A DNA stretch of 33,169 nt, from the NCBI GenBank assembly GCA_025965615.1, contig JAOPWP010000060.1:1-33169 (forward strand), given 5' to 3'. This document shows, one piece after another, positions 1 to 7,601 of the stretch (its first letter is position 1; the number at the start of each line of letters is the position of its first letter). The stretch comes from Frankiales bacterium. Lineage in GTDB: Bacteria; Actinomycetota; Actinomycetes; Mycobacteriales; SCTD01. Made by a program: the position numbers and the translations under genes. Under the pieces are notes generated by a model, which was not told the DNA's origin, did not search any database, and saw only the letters and a program-made list of their open reading frames with translations.

Positions 1-1734
1 GACCGGCGGCGCCGGGAGGTGGCGCTGCTGCGGCTGCGCGGGGCCCCGCCGGGGGCGCTGGTGCGGCTGGTGGCCGGCGAGACCGCGGTGACCGTCGTGC
101 TGGCCGGCGCCGCCGGTCTTCCGCTCGGCGCACTGGCGACCCGATGGGCGCTGCCGGGCTCGGGCGGCCTGACCCGCTCCTCGGTCCTGTTCGCCCTGAC
201 GGTCGGCCTCGTCATCGCGGTGGGCACACAGCTCGGCCCGGTGCTGCGGTCGGCCCTGAGCCGCGACGCCGGCACCGTGCGAGCCGACGTCGTGACCCCG
301 GCAGTCGCCACCCGCAACCCGCTCGCACTACGCCTGGGGCTGGACGTCCTCCTGCTCGGGGCCGCCGCGTTCGTCTTCCTGATCACTGCCCGCAGCGGCT
401 ACCAGGTGGTGCTCGCGTCGGAGGGCGTCGCCCAGACCTCGGTGAACTACGCCGCGCTGCTCGGGCCGGCGCTCGCCTGGCCGGGCCTGGCCCTGCTCAC
501 GTGGCGGCTCGTGGCGGCCGCCCTGAACCGCCGCAGCGGCGGATGGTCCCGGGACGGAGCAGGGCGGGCTCCGGAGCTGCAGGCGGCGTCGCTGCGCCGG
601 CGGCGGCAGGTCGTCGCGCGTGGCGCCACGGGGCTGGCCGTCGCGGTCGGGCTGGCCGCCTCGACCGCCGTGTTCACCGCCACCTATGACCGGCAGGCGT
701 CCCTGGACGTCGCGCTCACCGTCGGCGCGGACGTGGCGGTGACCGCCCCACCCTCGGTCGCGCTGCCGGCCGGCACCGAGCGCATCCTCGCCGCGGCTCC
801 AGGCGTCCGGGCCGTCGAACCGGTTCAGCACCGGTTCGCCTACGTGGGGCCGGACCTGCAGGACGTGTACGGCATCAGCGCCGCCACGATCGGCCGGGCC
901 GCACCGCTGCTGGACTCCTTCACTCCCGGCACCACCATCCGGGCCGCGCTGGCCTCGCTGGCCGCGATCCCCGACGGGGTGCTGTTGTCGGCCGAGACCC
1001 TGCACGACTACCAGCTGCGGCCCGGCGACCTCGTCCGCCTGCGCCTGCAGACAGGCTCCGACCAGCAGTACCGGCCCGTCGACTTCCACGTCGTCGGGCT
1101 GGTGACCGAGTTCCCCACCGCGCCGAAAGACTCGTTCATCGTCGCCAACGCCGGCTACCTGGCCGCGCAGACCCAGTCGGCAGCGGTCAGCACCTACCTG
1201 ATGTCCTCGACCGACCCGGTCCGGACCGCCACCGCCCTGCGCCCTCAGCTGACCGGCACCGGTGCACAGGTGCAGGACGTGGTGTCGGCCCGTTCCACGG
1301 TCACCACCGTCTCCGGCCTGGCCGCCGCCGACCTGGCCGGGCTGGCCCGGCTGGAACTGGCCTTCGGCCTCGCGCTGGCGGTGGCCAGCTCCGGCCTGGC
1401 TCTGCTGCTCGGCGCCGCGCAGCGCCGCCGGGCGCTGGTCCTGCTCGGCGCGCTCGGGGCCACCCCCCGGCAGCGCGGCCGGTTCCTGGCCGGCGAGGCC
1501 TGGGCCGTGCTGGTCGGCGGTGTCATGGGCGGAGCGGTGATCGCGACGACGATCTCCTACCTGCTCGTGAAGGTCCTCACCGGCATCTTCGACCCGCCGC
1601 CGGCCGGGGCGACGCTGCCCGGCGCCTACCTGCTGGCCCTGCTGGTCAGCGTGACGGGCGCGACCGGCCTGGTGGTCCTGGCGCTTCGCCGGATCGGGAT
1701 CCACAGCAGCATCACTGCGCTGCGGGACCTGTGA
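1..1734 (+). CDS. FtsX-type ABC transporter permease, C-terminal part
   Basis: Partial gene: the frame is open to base 1, and the GTG at 19 lies inside a typical cytoplasmic loop (RRRREVALLRLRGA) that precedes a transmembrane pair, so the true start is upstream. About 577 residues are visible. Hydrophobic segments lie near residues 20-45, 55-75, 105-125 and 145-165 (counted from 19). An arginine-rich loop and a further segment follow near 200-220, then a large, probably extracytoplasmic, region near 225-430. A C-terminal FtsX domain has three membrane spans and the usual GALGATPRQ-like loop. Such permeases pair with a MacB/LolD-type ATPase to move lipids, peptides or drugs or to transmit mechanical force; the ATPase must lie outside the window. 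The substrate cannot be told. The gene converges on the histidine kinase gene with 22 bases between stop codons. Confidence 0.85.
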   Translation, partial: DRRRREVALLRLRGAPPGALVRLVAGETAVTVVLAGAAGLPLGALATRWALPGSGGLTRSSVLFALTVGLVIAVGTQLGPVLRSALSRDAGTVRADVVTPAVATRNPLALRLGLDVLLLGAAAFVFLITARSGYQVVLASEGVAQTSVNYAALLGPALAWPGLALLTWRLVAAALNRRSGGWSRDGAGRAPELQAASLRRRRQVVARGATGLAVAVGLAASTAVFTATYDRQASLDVALTVGADVAVTAPPSVALPAGTERILAAAPGVRAVEPVQHRFAYVGPDLQDVYGISAATIGRAAPLLDSFTPGTTIRAALASLAAIPDGVLLSAETLHDYQLRPGDLVRLRLQTGSDQQYRPVDFHVVGLVTEFPTAPKDSFIVANAGYLAAQTQSAAVSTYLMSSTDPVRTATALRPQLTGTGAQVQDVVSARSTVTTVSGLAAADLAGLARLELAFGLALAVASSGLALLLGAAQRRRALVLLGALGATPRQRGRFLAGEAWAVLVGGVMGGAVIATTISYLLVKVLTGIFDPPPAGATLPGAYLLALLVSVTGATGLVVLALRRIGIHSSITALRDL

Positions 1735-1756
1735 GGCCGTCGTCGGCACCTCGCCC

Positions 1757-3154
1757 TCACAGCTCCTGTCCGTCGGGCTCCTGCGGGAGCCAGATCGTCA
1801 CCAGCGCTCCGGGGCAGGCGTCCTGGATGCTCACCGCCCCGCCGTGCGCCCGGACGGCGTCCCGGACGATCGCGAGGCCCAACCCGCTGCCGCCACCGTC
1901 ACGGGCCCGGGCCTCGTCCAGGCGGTGGAAGCGCTCGAAGACGCGCTCCCGCTCGGTCACCGGGATGCCCGGGCCGTCGTCAGCCACGGTGAACTCCACC
2001 TGGCGGTCCACCGCCGCCACCGACACCCGGACGACACCAGCCGCGTGCCGGACCGCGTTGCTGAGCACGTTGCGGACGACCCTGCTCAGCAGATCCGGGT
2101 CGCCGTGGACCAGACCGGCCGACACCCCTCGGGTGTCCAGGGTGACTGTCGTGGTCGTGCGCAGCCGGGCCACCTCGGCGAACACGATCTCGTCAAGGTC
2201 CACCGGTTCGGCCCGATGCAGCCGGGGCGACTCGTCCAGCCGGGCCAGCGCCAGCAGGTCATCGACGAGGCGGCCGAGCCGCTCGGTGTCCTGCAGCATC
2301 ACGGGCGCCGCCTGCTGCCACCTGTCCGGATCTGCGCCGCGCTCATTGACCTCGAGCCGGACACGCAACGCCGCCAGTGGGCTGCGCAGCTCGTGGGCCG
2401 CGTCGGCGACGAAGCGGCGCTGCGCCTGCGCGCTGCGCTGCAACCGGTCGAGCAGGCCATTCATCGTCATGGCGAGCTCACGGACCTCGTCGTGGGCGAT
2501 GGGGACGTCGACGCGCCGGTCCAGGCCGCCCGCGGACAGCTGGGCCACCTGGCCGCGCAGCTGGTCCACGGTGTGGAGGGTGTAGCCCACCAGCACCCAG
2601 ACGGCGACGCAGATCAGCGCGAGCAGGACAGGGGCGCCGAGCAGCATCCGGACGCCGAGCTGCACCACCGCCTCCTCGACGTCGGTCAGCGGGGTCATGA
2701 CCAGGACGGTGCTCGGGACGCCGCCGACGGTCGGGGCCGCGGTGACGTGCGTACGGAAGCCTCGCTTCCCGACGCGGACCTCGGACGGGAACGCCGAGCC
2801 GGGTGGCGCCGGCACCTGCACCAGCGGCGGGAGGCCAGCCAGCGCAGCGCTGCTGGCCAGGACGTGCCCGTCCGGACCGAGTACCTGCACGAGGCTGCTG
2901 TCGCCGCCCGCCGAGCTGACGGCAGAGGCCATGTCGCCGCGCTCGAGGGCGCTGACGGCATCCGCCGCCCGGGACTCTGCGGCGTCGTCCAGACCAGCGA
3001 TGAGCCCGCCGCGCAGCGACACCACCAGCAGGGCGCTGGCCGCGGCCAATCCGACCGCGACGGCAACCGCCGCGATGACCGTCACGCGGACGCGCAGCGA
3101 GAGCTTCGCCCATCTGCGTCGCCCGGGTCGGGCTCTGACAGGGCGCTCAGGCAC
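1757..3154 (-). CDS. Two-component sensor histidine kinase
   Basis: A 465-residue membrane-bound kinase of the HisKA/HATPase_c type. Transmembrane segments lie near residues 22-47 and 167-190 and flank an extracytoplasmic sensor of about 120 residues. A HAMP linker follows (about 190-240), then the H-box HELRSP with the phospho-accepting His254, the N-box around RNVLSNAVRH (361-370), the G1 box DDGPGIP (392-398) and the G2 box GSGLGLAIV (422-430). All motifs for autophosphorylation are intact. It starts 8 bases inside the end of the upstream OmpR-type regulator gene, so the two are translationally coupled and should be cognate partners. The signal sensed is unknown; the sensor region has no motif I recognise. 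It is close in build to the CseC/TcrY-type kinases of actinobacteria. Confidence 0.92.
   Translation of the reverse strand: MPERPVRARPGRRRWAKLSLRVRVTVIAAVAVAVGLAAASALLVVSLRGGLIAGLDDAAESRAADAVSALERGDMASAVSSAGGDSSLVQVLGPDGHVLASSAALAGLPPLVQVPAPPGSAFPSEVRVGKRGFRTHVTAAPTVGGVPSTVLVMTPLTDVEEAVVQLGVRMLLGAPVLLALICVAVWVLVGYTLHTVDQLRGQVAQLSAGGLDRRVDVPIAHDEVRELAMTMNGLLDRLQRSAQAQRRFVADAAHELRSPLAALRVRLEVNERGADPDRWQQAAPVMLQDTERLGRLVDDLLALARLDESPRLHRAEPVDLDEIVFAEVARLRTTTTVTLDTRGVSAGLVHGDPDLLSRVVRNVLSNAVRHAAGVVRVSVAAVDRQVEFTVADDGPGIPVTERERVFERFHRLDEARARDGGGSGLGLAIVRDAVRAHGGAVSIQDACPGALVTIWLPQEPDGQEL
1776..1791. terminator. Small stem-loop after the permease stop
   Basis: Six-base perfect arms (GGCTCC / GGAGCC) with a TGCG loop lie about 42 bases after the permease stop and inside the last codons of the convergent histidine kinase gene. 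There is no T-run. It could help end the permease transcript, but it is short and within coding sequence, so this is only a candidate. Confidence 0.25.
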
Positions 3155-3824
3155 TGTCGGGGACGAGCCTGTACCCGGCGCCGCGGACGGTCACGATGAT
3201 CGGCCGGTCGGCGGGGGCTGCGAACTTGCGCCGCAGGTAGCTGACGTACACCTCGACGATGTTCGGGTCGCCCTCGTAGAACTCGTCCCACACGTTGGCC
3301 AGGATCTCCGACTTGCTGACCGCCTCACCGGGCCGGCGCATCAGGTAGTGCAGCAGTGCGTACTCCCTCGGTCGCAGCGCCAGCTCGGCGCCGCGCAACC
3401 GGACCCGGTGCTCGGCCGGGTCGAGCTCCAGCGGCCCGACGCGCAGCACCGCCGGACGTTCGCTCCCGCCCCGGCGCACGAGCGCCCGAAGCGTCGCCAG
3501 GAGCACCACGAACGAGCACGGTTTGGTGAGGTAGGCGTCCACGCCCAGGTCCAGGGCGTCGGCCTGGTCGTACTCGCCGTCCTTGGCGGTCAGCATCAAC
3601 ACCGGCGTCCAGACGCCCTCGGCCCGCAGGGTCCGGCACACGTCGTAGCCGTGCCGGCGGGGAAGCATCAGGTCCAGCACGATGGCGTCGTAGGGGTTGT
3701 CGCGGGCCAGCTGCAGCCCGGCCTCACCGTCGTGAGCGACGTCAACCGCGAAGCCCTCTGCCACCAGGCCGTCCCGCAGCGCCTCGGCCAGGTGGACCTC
3801 GTCCTCGACCACCAGCATCCGCAC
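3147..3824 (-). CDS. OmpR/PhoB-family response regulator
   Basis: 225 residues. The receiver domain (1-115) has the acidic pair E7/D8, phospho-acceptor D51 in IVLDLMLP, T79 and K101. A winged-helix DNA-binding domain occupies roughly 128-222, with the usual ALRPREYALLHYLMRRPGEAVSK helix region and a C-terminal VRGAGYRL wing. It should be phosphorylated by the overlapping kinase and act as a transcription factor. The start used is GTG; an ATG two codons later (MLVVEDE) is an equally good choice, and no strong ribosome binding site decides. The gene begins 9 bases after the stop of the DUF347 membrane protein gene, so the three form one operon. That membrane protein is a likely target or functional partner. 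Confidence 0.93.
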   Translation of the reverse strand: MRMLVVEDEVHLAEALRDGLVAEGFAVDVAHDGEAGLQLARDNPYDAIVLDLMLPRRHGYDVCRTLRAEGVWTPVLMLTAKDGEYDQADALDLGVDAYLTKPCSFVVLLATLRALVRRGGSERPAVLRVGPLELDPAEHRVRLRGAELALRPREYALLHYLMRRPGEAVSKSEILANVWDEFYEGDPNIVEVYVSYLRRKFAAPADRPIIVTVRGAGYRLVPDSA

Positions 3825-3833
3825 GTCGGGAGG

Positions 3834-4691
3834 CTACGCGTCCAGAAGGGCAGCTGGGGTCTCGTCACGCCGGCTGCGGGTCAGGTAGGCCACCACCGCG
3901 ACGATCGCGCCGAGGAACAACAGGCTGGTCACGGTGGTCCCCCATCCGAGCCCGCCGTCGGCACGGGCCTGGGACAGGTAGTCCCCGATCGACGCGCCGA
4001 GCGGCCTGGTCAGCACGTAGGCGATCCAGAAGGCCAACACCGCCCCGAGGGCCCCCGCACGGTGCCCGGCGTACACGATCGCGATCAGTGTGGCGAAGAT
4101 CAGCGCCGAGGCCCAGTATCCGACGGCCAGACGTTCGGCGACGAGGTCCCCTGCGGCGGTGCCCAGCGCGAAGGTGAACAGCACCGTGAGCCAGTAGAAC
4201 GACTCGCGGGTCGTCGTGACGATGCTGTGGATCGACAGTGTCCTCTCGCGTCGGTACCAGAGGGCGAACGTGGCCGCCAGTGCGAGCGAGAACAGCACCG
4301 TCGTGATGACGAGCGACACGCCGAGGTTGTCGGTGAGGTTGTCGGTGATCAGTGTTCCGACGACGCTGATCAGCACGATCGCCGACCAGTACACCGTCGG
4401 GACGTAGCGGCGCAGCCGGAACTGCGCGCCCAGCAGCGCCGCCAGCAGCACCGCCATCACCACCGTCGTGCCTGCGAGCCCGAGCCCGAGCGTGGTGTTC
4501 AGGTAGTCCGCCGCCGTCTCGCCGACGGTCGTCGCGAGGATCTTGATGATCCAGAAGAAGACGGTGACCTCGGGGACCTTGTTCAGCATCGTGCGCATCA
4601 GCGGTGCCTGGCGGTCCTGCGCGGTCTGCGGATCGTTGAGCGTCATGGGGCCCATGCTCCGGACGAGTGCTGAGAAGGTCCTGAAGGGCAC
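3834..4691 (-). CDS. DUF347-repeat (COG4705-type) integral membrane protein
   Basis: 285 residues (GTG start at 4691 preceded by GGAGG; an internal ATG at 4646 giving MTLNDPQ is an alternative). The sequence is built of four similar two-helix repeats. They begin near KVPEVTVFFWIIKILATT, RYVPTVYWSAIVLISVVG, ESFYWLTVLFTFALGTAAGD and VLAFWIAYVLTRPLGASIGD. Each has an aromatic-rich first helix followed by a G-T/S-x-x-x-D motif at the start of the second, which is the known DUF347 arrangement. The family has no established biochemical function that I know of; the repeated charged residue in the membrane suggests a channel or transporter (inference). It is the first gene of an operon with the following two-component pair, which may regulate it or sense the same stimulus. 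Confidence 0.85.
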   Translation of the reverse strand: MPFRTFSALVRSMGPMTLNDPQTAQDRQAPLMRTMLNKVPEVTVFFWIIKILATTVGETAADYLNTTLGLGLAGTTVVMAVLLAALLGAQFRLRRYVPTVYWSAIVLISVVGTLITDNLTDNLGVSLVITTVLFSLALAATFALWYRRERTLSIHSIVTTTRESFYWLTVLFTFALGTAAGDLVAERLAVGYWASALIFATLIAIVYAGHRAGALGAVLAFWIAYVLTRPLGASIGDYLSQARADGGLGWGTTVTSLLFLGAIVAVVAYLTRSRRDETPAALLDA

Positions 4692-4763
4692 CGCCCTCCA
4701 CCGACCCGAGGGCGAGGCATCCGTGCGGCCTCTGACCCTGCAGTCAGCGCGTCCCAGCCGGGG

Positions 4764-5597
4764 TCAGTAGTGGATCGCCCCGCGGCTCCCTCCGCCGACC
4801 GCCACGGCGTCGCCGTTGATCGCCACGCTCCGGGGCGAGGCGAGGAACGCGACGACGTCGGCGACCTCGGCGGCGGTGACGAGGCGGCCGATGGAGACGG
4901 ACTGCTCCAGTGAGGCCCTGACCTGCGCCGGGGTGGTCCCGGACCGCTCAGCCAGCCCGGACAGCAGCTCCGGAATCCGCTCCGTCACGGTCAGCCCCGG
5001 GTGCACGACGGTGACGTTGATCCCCGACGGGCCGAGCTCGTCGGCCAGGTTCTTGGTCAGGGCGGAGATGGCGACGTTGCGGACCGAGCCGAAGGGCGAT
5101 CCGGTGGTACGGGCGGCGAGCCCGCTGATGCTGATGATCCGGCCCCACGCCTGAGCGGCCATGAGCGGCGCCACCGCCCGGGCGCAGCGCAGGTAGCCCA
5201 GCACCTTGGTCTCGACCTGCTCGCGCAGGTCCGCGTCCACCAGGGCCGCGAGGGTCTGCGGGGCTCCCGGGGCCGCGGGCTCGGCCGCCGCGTTGACGAG
5301 CACGTCGACCCCCCCGAGCGCGGCCTGGGCTGCGTCCACCATGCGACGCACGGCCTCGTCGTCGGTCGTGTCCGTCGGCACGGTGAGGATCTCCGTGCCG
5401 TGCCGGCGCAGCCGCACCGCGGCCCGGTCGAGCGCCTCGGAGCCCCGGGCGACCAGCACCACGTGGGCCCCTTCGGCGGCCAGCACGTCCGCCACGGCGA
5501 GGCCGATGCCCCGGCTGGCGCCGGTCACGACGGCGCGCTTGCCGGTCAGCTGCAGGTCCACGGCGTCCCCCAGGTCCTCGGCGGTGCCGGCAGCCAC
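4764..5597 (-). CDS. SDR-family protein with degenerate active site
   Basis: 277 residues from GTG 5597. An internal GTG at 5561 (reading MDLQLTGKRAVV) with a GGGGGA box five bases upstream is a good alternative that removes a 12-residue tail lacking homology. The Rossmann motif TGASRGIG is at 25-32. The usual NNAG motif reads NAAA (102-105). The serine region ISISG is present near 156-158, but the expected YxxxK position reads GSVRN (170-174), so the catalytic Tyr and Lys are Gly and Asn. The rest of the fold is intact, including the LTKNLADELGPSGINVTVVHPG block. Such degenerate SDRs exist as a conserved group, so this is probably not a decayed gene. It may bind NAD(P) or a substrate without classical hydride chemistry. 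It is transcribed away from menB and shares its control region. Confidence 0.85.
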   Translation of the reverse strand: MAAGTAEDLGDAVDLQLTGKRAVVTGASRGIGLAVADVLAAEGAHVVLVARGSEALDRAAVRLRRHGTEILTVPTDTTDDEAVRRMVDAAQAALGGVDVLVNAAAEPAAPGAPQTLAALVDADLREQVETKVLGYLRCARAVAPLMAAQAWGRIISISGLAARTTGSPFGSVRNVAISALTKNLADELGPSGINVTVVHPGLTVTERIPELLSGLAERSGTTPAQVRASLEQSVSIGRLVTAAEVADVVAFLASPRSVAINGDAVAVGGGSRGAIHY

Positions 5598-5663
5598 CCC
5601 GCCGACCGCGACGCAGCGTAGCCATCACCGATGTCACGCCGTCCCCGCGTCAGCAGGACGGAC

Positions 5664-5675
5664 CGGGGGCCCCCG
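5664..5675. repeat. 12-base GC palindrome between divergent genes
   Basis: A perfect palindrome of five G and five C flanked by C and G, 32 bases upstream of the predicted menB -10 element. It may be a protein site or simply a by-product of high GC. There is no other support. Confidence 0.25.
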
Positions 5676-5705
5676 ACCCCGTTCGAGCCGTCCGCCTGCC
5701 CTCCG

Positions 5706-5718
5706 TATGGTCTGACCA
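5706..5718 (+). promoter_or_regulatory. Predicted leaderless promoter of menB
   Basis: TATGGT at 5706-5711 fits the TAnnnT -10 consensus. Its last T is seven bases before the A of the ATG at 5718, exactly where a -10 stands for a transcript that begins at the start codon. No purine-rich ribosome binding site precedes the ATG, which agrees with a leaderless message, common in actinobacteria. The -35 is weak (TTCGAG near 5682-5687). Confidence 0.55.
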
Positions 5719-5719
5719 T
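5707..5719. promoter_or_regulatory. FadR-type operator, copy 1 (menB)
   Basis: ATGGTCTGACCAT is a perfect inverted repeat (6-base arms, 1-base centre) overlapping both the -10 element and the start codon of menB. It matches the TGGTCNGACCA half-site pattern known for FadR-type GntR regulators. Near-identical copies occur at 6724-6738 and 25735-25750 in this window, each at a promoter. Bound protein would block RNA polymerase here. It could also influence the divergent SDR gene. Confidence 0.7.
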
Positions 5720-6641
5720 GGCTGACACGACGATCTCCGAGCTCTTCGACCCCGCCCAGTGGCGCCCCGTGGAGGGCTTCGACTTCGAGGACATCACCTA
5801 CCACCGGTCCACCGATCCGGGACGCTCGGGCGCGGTGGTGCGCATCGCCTTCGACCGGCCCGAGGTGCGCAACGCCTTCCGCCCCGGCACGGTCGACGAG
5901 CTGCACCGCGCGCTGGACCACGCGCGGGTCTCACCGGACGTCGGCTGCGTCCTGCTCACCGGCAACGGGCCCTCCCCCAAGGACGGCGGCTGGGCCTTCT
6001 GCTCCGGAGGTGACCAGCGCATCCGGGGCAGGTCCGGGTACCAGTACGCCGAGGGCGACACGGCCGAGACGGTCGACCCGGCCCGGACCGGCCGGCTGCA
6101 CATCCTCGAGGTCCAGCGGCTCATCCGCACGATGCCCAAGGTCGTCATCTGCGTCGTCCCGGGCTGGGCAGCCGGAGGTGGCCACAGCCTCCACGTCGTC
6201 TGCGACCTCACGCTGGCCAGTGCCGAGCACGCCCGCTTCAAGCAGACCGACGCCGACGTGGGCAGCTTCGACGGGGGCTACGGGAGCGCGGGTCTCGTGC
6301 GCCACGTCGGGCAGAAGTTCGGCCGCGAGATCTTCTTCCTGGGACGGGAGTACACCGCCGAGCAGATGCACCGCATGGGTGCCGTCAACGAGGTGGTGCC
6401 GCACGCCGACCTGGAGAAGGTCGCCGTCGAGTGGGCACGGCTCATCGTCGCGAAGAGCCCGACGTCGCAGCGGATGCTGAAGTACAGCTTCAACGCCGTC
6501 GACGACGGCCTCGTCGGGCAGCAGGTCTTCGCGGGCGAGGCGACGCGGCTCGCCTACATGACCGACGAGGCGACAGAGGGGCGCGACGCGTTCCTCGAGA
6601 AGAGGGACCCGGACTTCTCGGCCTACCCCTACTACTTCTGA
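5718..6641 (+). CDS. menB: 1,4-dihydroxy-2-naphthoyl-CoA synthase
   Basis: 307 residues, crotonase fold, cytoplasmic. The enzyme closes the second ring of menaquinone by an intramolecular Claisen condensation of o-succinylbenzoyl-CoA. The protein follows the M. tuberculosis MenB very closely, including the diagnostic insertion GNGPSPKDGGWAFCSGGDQ (82-100), the SGYQYAEGDTA loop, the oxyanion-hole region WAAGGGHSLH (150-159) and TDADVGSFDGGYGS (177-190). D178, S183 and Y280 match the catalytic Asp185, Ser190 and Tyr287 described for the mycobacterial enzyme. I chose ATG 5718 because similarity begins there and the upstream extension to 5631 has no ribosome binding site. No other men gene is in the window. 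It sits at the head of a catabolic gene set with a paralogue next to it. It is most probably a true MenB, but a recruited ring-forming or ring-cleaving role cannot be excluded. Confidence 0.9.
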   Translation: MADTTISELFDPAQWRPVEGFDFEDITYHRSTDPGRSGAVVRIAFDRPEVRNAFRPGTVDELHRALDHARVSPDVGCVLLTGNGPSPKDGGWAFCSGGDQRIRGRSGYQYAEGDTAETVDPARTGRLHILEVQRLIRTMPKVVICVVPGWAAGGGHSLHVVCDLTLASAEHARFKQTDADVGSFDGGYGSAGLVRHVGQKFGREIFFLGREYTAEQMHRMGAVNEVVPHADLEKVAVEWARLIVAKSPTSQRMLKYSFNAVDDGLVGQQVFAGEATRLAYMTDEATEGRDAFLEKRDPDFSAYPYYF

Positions 6642-6687
6642 GCCTGCGCCTGCCGTTCGGGATCCGGAACACGTCCGACACGGGCTC

Positions 6688-6716
6688 TTGATAACGATCG
6701 TTCCCAGTCGTACAGT
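6688..6716 (+). promoter_or_regulatory. Sigma-70-type promoter of the badI-like operon
   Basis: TTGATA (6688-6693), a 17-base spacer and TACAGT (6711-6716) form a strong housekeeping-type promoter; transcription would begin near 6723, giving a leader of about 77 bases. The spacer holds a perfect palindrome AACGATCGTT (6693-6702), and an FadR-type site follows directly after the predicted start point. Confidence 0.65.
6693..6702. promoter_or_regulatory. Palindrome in the promoter spacer (possible second operator)
   Basis: AACGATCGTT is a perfect 10-base palindrome touching the last base of the -35 and filling the first half of the spacer. AT-rich outer and CG inner bases are a common look for TetR-type operators, but no matching regulator is encoded here and no second copy was found. 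Confidence 0.4.
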
Positions 6717-6723
6717 GCCAGCA

Positions 6724-6738
6724 AATGGTCAGGCCATT
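6724..6738. promoter_or_regulatory. FadR-type operator, copy 2 (badI-like operon)
   Basis: AATGGTCAGGCCATT has arms AATGG/CCATT and differs from the reverse strand of copy 1 (ATGGTCAGACCAT) by a single base across 13 positions. It begins one base after the predicted transcription start, a place suited to repression. Confidence 0.65.
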
Positions 6739-6799
6739 AGTCGACCTGCTCCGGCGCCCGTCCCGGCCGCCGTCCGCACTGCGAGAGGAACAGCACGAC

Positions 6800-7600
6800 A
6801 TGGACATGGACGACTTCACGGACGTGCTCTACGAGGTGAAGGACGGCCTCGCCTGGATCACCATCAACCGCCCCGAGCGCTACAACTCCTTCCGCGCCCG
6901 GACGGTCGACGAGCTCGTCCTGAGCTTCAAGCGCGCGTGGGCCAGCGACGAGGTGGGCGCGATCGTCCTGACCGGCGCCGGCGAGAAGGCCTTCTGCACC
7001 GGCGGTGACCAGAAGCAGCGCATGGAGACCGGTGACTACGGCCCGTCCGAGAGCGGCCTGTTCGAGGTCGACTCGCTGCACCGCGTCATCCGCGACGTCC
7101 CGAAGCCCGTGATCGCCGCAGTGAACGGCTTCGCGATCGGCGGCGGTCACGTCCTCCACCTGCTGTGCGACCTCACGATCGCGGGCGAGACGGCCCGCTT
7201 CGGTCAGAACGGCCCGCGCGTCGGCTCCTTCGACGCCGGTTTCGGCACCGGCCTGATGGCCCGGGCCATCGGCGAGAAGCGCGCACGCGAGATCTGGTTC
7301 CTGTGCCGGCAGTACAGCGCGCAGCAGGCGCTGGAGTGGGGCCTGGTGAACAAGGTGGTGCCCGCCGAGGAGCTGCACAAGGAGGTGACCGCCTGGGGCG
7401 AGGAGATCCTGAAGCTGTCCCCGACGTCCCTGAAGGTCATCAAGCAGTCCTTCAACGTCGACACCGAGCACTTCGCCGGCGTCGGCCAGATGGCCTACTC
7501 GAGCCTGAAGATGTTCGGCGAGACCGACGAGGCCAAGGAGGGCATCACCGCCTTCAACGAGAAGCGCAGCCCGGACTTCTCCGCGTACCGCGGCAACTGA
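6800..7600 (+). CDS. BadI-like crotonase (2-ketocyclohexanecarboxyl-CoA hydrolase family)
   Basis: 266 residues. It resembles Rhodopseudomonas BadI, which opens the ring of 2-ketocyclohexane-1-carboxyl-CoA to pimelyl-CoA by a retro-Claisen reaction. Shared features include the FCTGGDQ block (65-71), the glycine-rich oxyanion motif FAIGGGHVLH (111-120), and NGPRVGSFDAGFGT (137-150). There the MenB catalytic Asp is Gly while the following Ser143 is kept, as in BadI. It lacks the GPSPKDGGW insertion of MenB. Start ATG 6800 is taken over the frame's earlier GTG at 6725 because similarity begins there and an AGAGGAA box lies just upstream (a second ATG at 6806 is possible). It is the first gene of a short-gap operon with an acyl-CoA dehydrogenase, an SDR and an esterase. 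The exact ring substrate is unknown. Confidence 0.8.
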   Translation: MDMDDFTDVLYEVKDGLAWITINRPERYNSFRARTVDELVLSFKRAWASDEVGAIVLTGAGEKAFCTGGDQKQRMETGDYGPSESGLFEVDSLHRVIRDVPKPVIAAVNGFAIGGGHVLHLLCDLTIAGETARFGQNGPRVGSFDAGFGTGLMARAIGEKRAREIWFLCRQYSAQQALEWGLVNKVVPAEELHKEVTAWGEEILKLSPTSLKVIKQSFNVDTEHFAGVGQMAYSSLKMFGETDEAKEGITAFNEKRSPDFSAYRGN

Positions 7601-7601
7601 C

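Noticed and set aside
1218-1227. GGTCCGGACC as a further FadR-type site
   Set aside because: Even-spaced palindrome inside the permease coding region, with no promoter and a different centre from the three proposed sites.
5631-5717. Upstream extension of menB
   Set aside because: No ribosome binding site, residues unlike MenB, and the predicted -10 and operator would lie inside coding sequence.
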